From positions 17,653 through 40,963 of the forward strand of contig CAMPET010000412.1 in NCBI GenBank assembly GCA_946803715.1: a stretch of DNA of 23,311 nucleotides. The letters run 5' to 3'. This stretch comes from Beroe ovata. Taxonomy: Eukaryota > Ctenophora > Nuda > Beroida > Beroidae. Of the stretch, positions 20,801 through 23,311 are shown piece after piece. Positions within the stretch are counted from its first letter, which is position 1. Each line of letters starts with the position of its first letter. The notes under the pieces were generated by a model, which saw only the letters and a list, made by a program, of their open reading frames with translations, did no database searches and was not told where the DNA came from. The position numbers and the translations under genes are program-made.

Positions 20801-22252
20801 CAGTGTAGGAAGACGTTAACTTCCTGGGTGAAGGCCTGCAAGATGCAAGATTGAGTGTCTTGGAGCCCGAATAGCCTGTCTCCACGTCTTGACATGATGA
20901 CCAGTGACTGAACGTTTGAAATAAGTGACGCAAAATTCACTTAGTTCGTTAGAGATCTGGTAACAAATCCTACTTTTATAGTTGCGATTTAGTGACGTTA
21001 GCATGAAAGTCATTACACCGAGACCTCTTATTGGTGCTATTTTATATGCTATCTGGTGCTGTAGTTATGCTACTCAAAGTTCAATCTTTCGAAAGGGGGG
21101 GTTTGAGCCATGATTACGGATGAATGATGATTACGAAGGGGGGAGGGGGGTAAAAAATGCCGAAATTTTGATTACCTACGTAATATGTGAACGGTCCCTT
21201 AGCACCTGAGGCCAAACTTTTTATTGAAAGTTATCTCACGGACAAGTTAGGGAATATAAGTAGCAAGAGTAGCAAAATTTATAGTCATCGATTTTGCCGT
21301 TCGGCGAAGTAAACGGAAGAGCAGAAGCAGCGGGCAGCCAGAAAAAGAGATAAGTTGTTGAATGTCCATAATATGCACTGCATATCAATACTGCGGTATA
21401 GACTTACTTGTCGTTTGCAGATAACGAAACAACAGCTGATGCAACGAAACAACCATCTGCTTTCGGTTCGTCATGGTCACTAGAAGTTTGGGCGTCATGG
21501 TCACGGTGCAGTGATTAGAAAATCGATATCCAGTATTTTGCTATGTTTGCAGTATACCCATACACCTCTATAGATAAGACTTTGGATTATGAAGGTCACT
21601 GTGTTTAGTGCTGCCTTGTCATGTATTTTGCGACTGGTTTCGCAGGGAATTCCGCTCATCATTGCTCACTGAGCCCACGGAGTTGTTGAATATATAGTTA
21701 CTTAACGAGAAAGTGTGGGATAATAATCCATACTTGACGGTGCATAACCATTTAACGCGTCCGCTGCCTCATATCTGCTTAGTGCTTATATATTTGAATC
21801 CTGCATATATCTGATGACTATAATGGGGGTAATAATAATAGTATTGTACGGCTAATGCAGGACCTACTATTCGTTAAATTTAGAAACTCGACAGTTTTAA
21901 ATCAGGCATCCTTTGAAAATAACAGATAGTATTGGTTAACAATAACATTGGTCGTTGTAGAACAAGCTACTCAAATGAAACATTCACTAGAGTATAATTC
22001 ACACCCACTCTGAGAACAGAATTCATACTATATTCGGGGAGCAAAAGCTACGATTATTGGATATCTAGTACCTCAGTTCCCGGAAGATCATTATATTGAA
22101 ATATTATGATTTCAGGTCCTGGAATATCCACGGATCACGTGGTGAAGAAGCCCAAGTTGAGTTCCTACACTCAGGGATTGCAGTGGGACGATGATGACTA
22201 CGAGGAGGACGATGAGACGAAATTAGATCCTTCCGCTTTCTTCGCCAAGTAG
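11897..22252 (+). CDS. HSF1: Heat shock transcription factor, 13 coding exons, 597 aa
   Basis: Coding exons: 11897-11944, 12453-12632, 14535-14643, 14947-15071, 15164-15312, 15415-15531, 15633-15870, 15952-16152, 16248-16387, 16587-16776, 17088-17138, 17823-17931, 22116-22252. All junctions are GT-AG, the phases join without conflict, and the total is 1,794 nt including TAG. Order: short N-terminus; winged-helix DNA-binding domain (residues about 52-154) with FLAKLW, the recognition-helix part [15 protein letters not shown], and the wing [12 protein letters not shown] trimerisation coiled coil (about 165-243); Ser/Pro/Gln-rich region; acidic end. The protein trimerises on stress, binds nGAAn repeats and turns on chaperone genes. 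VKVE at 36-39 matches the sumoylation consensus. Likely the orthologue of the animal HSF1/2/4 group; 'HSF1' stands for that group. AATAAA at 22622. Exon 1 carries a two-codon uORF. The last intron hosts another gene. Confidence 0.93.
12453..15071 (+). CDS. HSF1: HSF DNA-binding domain exons (exons 2-4)
   Basis: Exon 2 (12453-12632) ends KICWSE|, exon 3 (14535-14643) begins [13 protein letters not shown] and runs to RQLNM plus one base, and exon 4 (14947-15071) completes Tyr and goes on [13 protein letters not shown]. The core motif FVRQLNMYGFRKV is therefore split by the 303-bp intron 3. The wing loop is short and the domain ends ELLEFVKRK, where animal HSFs have a similar IKRK. Minor differences from vertebrate HSF1, such as [11 protein letters not shown] for the Q-E-LLEN stretch, are expected in a distant orthologue. 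Confidence 0.95.
12640..12940. repeat. TG microsatellite with a 90-bp tandem duplication in HSF intron 2
   Basis: (TG)n-rich stretches at about 12660-12718 and 12811-12848. Each is followed by a near-identical 90-bp block starting GGACTGTGCAATATTTGTAG (12720-12809 and 12851-12939). The first copy ends in an N (12810). Confidence 0.9.
12941..13718 (+). other. HSF intron 2, middle part
   Basis: No exon or RNA gene seen. Short open frames on the minus strand have no family features. A TG/CTG-rich stretch lies at about 13595-13690 (TGTCTGTTTGTCTATATCTG type). Confidence 0.5.
13719..14450. repeat. Intronic satellite of about 53-61 bp monomers, ending in an inverted copy
   Basis: Units start with GAATTC or a variant at 13719, 13825, 13939, 14051, 14104, 14218, 14271 and 14385. 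Long units (106-114 bp) contain two half-monomers, each beginning TGACACCAC; short units (53 bp, at 14051 and 14218) contain one. Most end CTGTGACGTAGGAATGTATG. Near 14411-14439 the TGACACCACTTYGTCA segment occurs once in inverted orientation, followed by a perfect 9-bp inverted repeat, TCACACAGG-C-CCTGTGTGA (14431-14449). Confidence 0.9.
15164..15531 (+). CDS. HSF1: HSF trimerisation domain exons (exons 5-6)
   Basis: The acceptor chosen is ATTCCAG at 15163. The nearer TTCTTCAG at 15126 would give an in-frame stop within six codons. Exon 5 begins with a Ser/His linker and then heptads: [20 protein letters not shown] and onward. Exon 6 (15415-15531) continues [20 protein letters not shown] and ends [14 protein letters not shown], the equivalent of the VVNKLIQFLISLVQ end of HR-B. 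Hydrophobic spacing fits the three-stranded coiled coil. Confidence 0.9.
15633..17931 (+). CDS. HSF1: HSF Ser/Pro/Gln/His-rich regulatory region (exons 7-12)
   Basis: Exons 7-12 encode about 310 residues rich in Ser, Pro, Thr, Gln and Asn with many SP/TP sites ([40 protein letters not shown]), fitting a phosphorylated regulatory or transactivation region. Exon 10 holds eight or nine SPHV-type tetrapeptides. Exon 11 is only 51 nt. Exon 12 keeps the Gln/Tyr bias ([11 protein letters not shown]). I see no clear HR-C leucine zipper. Confidence 0.85.
16386..16510 (+). repeat. 33-bp minisatellite starting at the HSF exon 9 donor, about four copies
   Basis: Units start at 16386, 16419, 16452 and 16485 with AGGTTAACATGATATTACTG. 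The first AG is the last two bases of exon 9, so the repeat unit includes the splice donor. Later copies retain CCAG|GTTAAC or TCAG|GTTAAC. Confidence 0.92.
16613..16760 (+). repeat. Coding 12-bp repeat (SPHV) in HSF exon 10
   Basis: TCNCCNCAYGTG-type units in frame encode [17 protein letters not shown] and onward, with eight or nine Ser/Thr-Pro-His/Tyr tetrapeptides. The DNA also holds several CACGTG-like hexamers. Confidence 0.9.
17139..17822 (+). other. HSF intron 11
   Basis: 684 bp. A short direct repeat, CGCTATGATACT, occurs twice near 17320-17352. No coding signal on either strand that I would defend. The acceptor CAATCACCCCAG ends at 17822. Confidence 0.6.
18278..20895 (-). CDS. Unrecognised 791-aa protein, two-exon gene nested antisense in HSF intron 12
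   Basis: Exon 1 runs from ATG 20895 to 18718 (726 codons, ending YFQ|GTAATG). Exon 2 runs from 18475 (after TATGTTTCAG) to TGA 18278-18280; phase 0 on both sides. A TATA box lies 78-85 bp upstream of the ATG. I do not recognise the family. The protein is rich in Cys, Trp and Tyr (for example [14 protein letters not shown] and [11 protein letters not shown]), with NIT, NIS, NGT and NYS glycosylation-type sites that suggest an extracellular or lumenal product. Yet no signal peptide follows the Met ([17 protein letters not shown]). A helical charged segment in the middle ([20 protein letters not shown]) separates a Cys-rich N-terminal half from a C-terminal half with C-F-P motifs and [11 protein letters not shown]. 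Its GC-richer, bias-free sequence over 2.4 kb shows it is a real gene. It shares no strand or start with HSF and presumably has its own control. Confidence 0.85.
18283..18290 (-). terminator. AATAAA inside the last codons of the nested gene
   Basis: The final codons ATG AAT AAA GTC TGA contain AATAAA (18284-18289 on the plus axis). No other canonical signal is seen in the next 60 bp, so cleavage may occur just after the stop, giving a very short 3' UTR. Confidence 0.45.
20973..20980 (-). promoter_or_regulatory. TATA box of the nested gene
   Basis: TATAAAAG on the minus strand, 78-85 bp upstream of the ATG at 20895. Transcription starting about 30 bp downstream would give a 5' leader of about 50 nt without an intron, which supports 20895 as the start. 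Confidence 0.6.
20981..22000. other. HSF intron 12 upstream of the nested gene
   Basis: Holds the TATA-proximal flank and an element end (21090-21201). A tandem CGTCATGGTCAC occurs near 21468-21503. I see no exons and no RNA gene. Confidence 0.5.
21090..21201 (-). mobile_element. Transposon-like element end, ATTACGTA...GAACGGTCCCT
   Basis: Read on the minus strand it begins AGGGACCGTTCACATATTACGTA, then a C-rich run and several GTAATCAT motifs. The same opening and composition occur on the plus strand from 23162. Poly-G runs and repeated ATTACG are shared by both. The opposite terminus of this copy is not visible, so it is a solo end or a decayed element. Confidence 0.6.
22003..22053 (-). 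pseudogene. Relic of a second copy of the nested gene's exon 1 end
   Basis: ATTCGGGGAGCAAAAGC is identical at 22032-22048 and 18746-18762. On the minus strand it codes VAFAPRI, then a stop. The downstream bases ATG-A-TTCTGTTC and GGGTGTGAA also match the end of exon 1 and the start of the intron, with a gap in between. It has the same orientation as the nested gene. Confidence 0.65.
22116..22252 (+). CDS. HSF1: HSF terminal coding exon, acidic C-terminus
   Basis: It follows the acceptor GATTTCAG (to 22115) and restores the frame left by exon 12 (one base plus two). It encodes [17 protein letters not shown], then an Asp/Glu run and [10 protein letters not shown], ending at TAG 22250-22252. 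A basic KKPK next to an acidic aromatic segment resembles an activation domain with a nuclear-localisation-like patch. It lies more than 4 kb from exon 12, with the antisense gene between. Confidence 0.88.
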
Positions 22253-22627
22253 CAAATCAGTATATCCCTACCTTCCTATTCGTTTGTCACGCGCAGAGTG
22301 AGGGATAACCCGGCGAGGATTATTTATTTTCCCTTCAACATTCAAGTGGTGATAATGAGAGAGTTAAGCAACAATGAACTTACTAAGTATGTTTTTTATA
22401 CTATAGATAGTCCGGAAAGATGCAGATTTTCAAAGATCAAAAATCATAGCACGTGTTGTAGGTGGCCTGTGTATTGTGTACACTATTCACTGTATAGTTT
22501 GCAGTGTACAGTGTGCATTCGCTGATGCTACTCAACCGTTACAATAGGTCGATGTATCACGGACTTGTTATTTTATGGATCATAGAATTTCGCAAACCTT
22601 AAATTTTGTTTGCAAGACACGAATAAA
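22253..22627 (+). terminator. HSF 3' UTR with poly(A) signal
   Basis: AATAAA at 22622-22627 lies 370 bp after the HSF stop in a TTTTGTTTGCAAGACACG context. No earlier AATAAA was seen. The UTR is otherwise plain, with a CACTGTATAGTTTGCAGTG-type repeat near 22480-22520. Confidence 0.65.
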
Positions 22628-22647
22628 AAGAAAAATCTGAATTCTCN

Positions 22648-22845
22648 CCCTCTACTGAGCGTATACTCACTGTATATCGCTAGTACTCACTGTGTTTCCC
22701 TCTACTGAGCGTATAGTCACTGTATATCGCCAGCACTCACTGTGCTCCCTTCTACTGAGCGTATGCTCACTGTATATCGCTAGCACTCACTGTGCCCCCT
22801 TCTACTGATCGTATACTACTGATCGTATAATCACTGTCGGCATAC
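22648..22845. repeat. 50-bp tandem repeat, about four copies
   Basis: TCTACTGAGCGTA begins units at 22651, 22701, 22751 and, as TCTACTGATCGTA, at 22801, an exact 50-bp period. Each unit holds two half-units around CACTGTATATCGC and AGCACTCACTGTG. The last copy is shorter and carries its own 13-bp duplication (TACTGATCGTATA). An N (22647) sits at the left edge. Confidence 0.92.
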
Positions 22846-22975
22846 GACGCTATCAAAGCAGAAAGCAGCCTATAGGGCGAGTGTAAGCAAGTCTGTGAAC
22901 ACCCTACAGGTATGTCTGTNCTGAATCTTGTTGCTGCTGATTTTGCTACGCGAGTAAAAAAATCAAGACCGAGAC

Positions 22976-23155
22976 GTCATGCGTAACGTCACGACTATAA
23001 TAGTTAGTCGACTATAATAGTTAGAATAGGTCACGCATGCCGCCATGCGTAATTTATTCTAACTAGTCGTGACGTCATCCGTGATGTCATGACCAGTTAG
23101 GACAAGTCACGCTTGACGTCACCGGAGACGTCACCCGTGATGTCACGACTAGTTG
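22976..23155. repeat. CRE-rich imperfect palindrome and TGACGTCA repeats
   Basis: Arms around about 23042 read ...CGTCACGACT...TTAGAATA..ACGCATG and CATGCGTAATTTATTCTAACT and onward (AGTCGTGACGT), with a 17-bp tandem duplication (ACTATAATAGTTAGTCG) only in the left arm. Two perfect TGACGTCA sites (23070-23077, 23114-23121) and several one-mismatch variants (GTGATGTCA, GAGACGTCA) follow. Confidence 0.8.
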
Positions 23156-23161
23156 GGGTCT

Positions 23162-23311
23162 TAGGGACCGTTCACATATTACGTTATCAGCCGAGGGGGG
23201 AGGGGGTTTCCAAATGATTACGCTTGATTACGGAGGGGGGGTCTTGACCTTGATTACCTAATCAAGACATTTTCAGGATTCTTGGCCCTCGACGCCTGTC
23301 AGACTGCAAGT
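23162..23311 (+). mobile_element. Start of a transposon-like element (AGGGACCGTTCACATATTACG), runs off the window
   Basis: Opens with the same 22 bp as the minus-strand element at 21201. It is followed by G runs, GATTACG repeats and GATTACCTAATCAAG. It points away from the other copy, so the two are not the paired ends of one element. Confidence 0.6.

Noticed and set aside
22648-22845. CRISPR-like array
   Set aside because: The 50-bp units are continuous with no variable spacers, and the DNA is eukaryotic.
22871-22880. TATAGGGCGA, like the end of a T7 promoter (possible vector remnant)
   Set aside because: Only ten bases match and the rest of the promoter and vector sequence is absent.

Overview
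This is animal nuclear DNA. Genes carry GT-AG introns, AATAAA signals and a TATA box, and there are many mini- and microsatellites and transposon pieces. The conserved proteins are a heat shock factor, a COMM-domain protein, a lipid phosphate phosphatase and a secreted DOPA-dioxygenase-like protein. With a KDZ-type transposase carrying a Ulp1-like protease, they suggest an invertebrate, perhaps a sponge, placozoan or cnidarian. That placement is inference, and I cannot name the species. Seven isolated N characters, several at repeat edges, show that the assembly is unsure at those points.

Layout. 1-423: three copies of a 163-bp tandem repeat. 451-5037 (minus): one very long reading frame for a KDZ-superfamily transposase with zinc-binding, SWIM-like, SAP-like and C-terminal Ulp1/SENP protease parts. 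Its N-terminus is a coding minisatellite next to a (TG)n tract. 5599-5908 (plus): an orphan exon encoding an acidic Ser/Pro-rich peptide. Its splice donor is triplicated as a 29-bp minisatellite, followed by a 70-bp copy of the start of the next gene. 6545-7120 (minus): secreted DOPA-4,5-dioxygenase-like protein. 7528-8463 (minus): a 311-aa protein I do not recognise. 8464-9670: hairpins and repeat debris.

10006-10718 and 11075-11569 (plus) are two AT-rich intronless genes: a lipid phosphate phosphatase broken by a frameshift, and a COMMD8-like protein. From 11878 to about 22640 (plus) lies a complete heat shock transcription factor gene. Its 13 coding exons join in frame without a single phase conflict to give 597 residues: DNA-binding domain, HR-A/B coiled coil, a long Ser/Pro/Gln/His-rich region with an SPHV repeat, and an acidic C-terminus. 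Intron 2 holds a satellite array of TGACACCAC/TGACGTAG monomers, and intron 9 opens with a donor-site minisatellite.

The 4.2-kb last intron of HSF contains a whole gene on the opposite strand (20895-18278). It has two exons, a TATA box and 791 residues, and belongs to no family I recognise. A decayed fragment of a second copy lies at about 22003-22053. Downstream of HSF are a 50-bp tandem repeat, a CRE-rich imperfect palindrome and the end of a transposon-like element whose inverted relative sits at 21090-21201.

The genes do not form a pathway or an operon. The points of most interest are the KDZ-Ulp1 element, the nested antisense gene and its relic, repeated tandem duplication of splice-donor sequences, and the regulatory-looking arrays in and around HSF.
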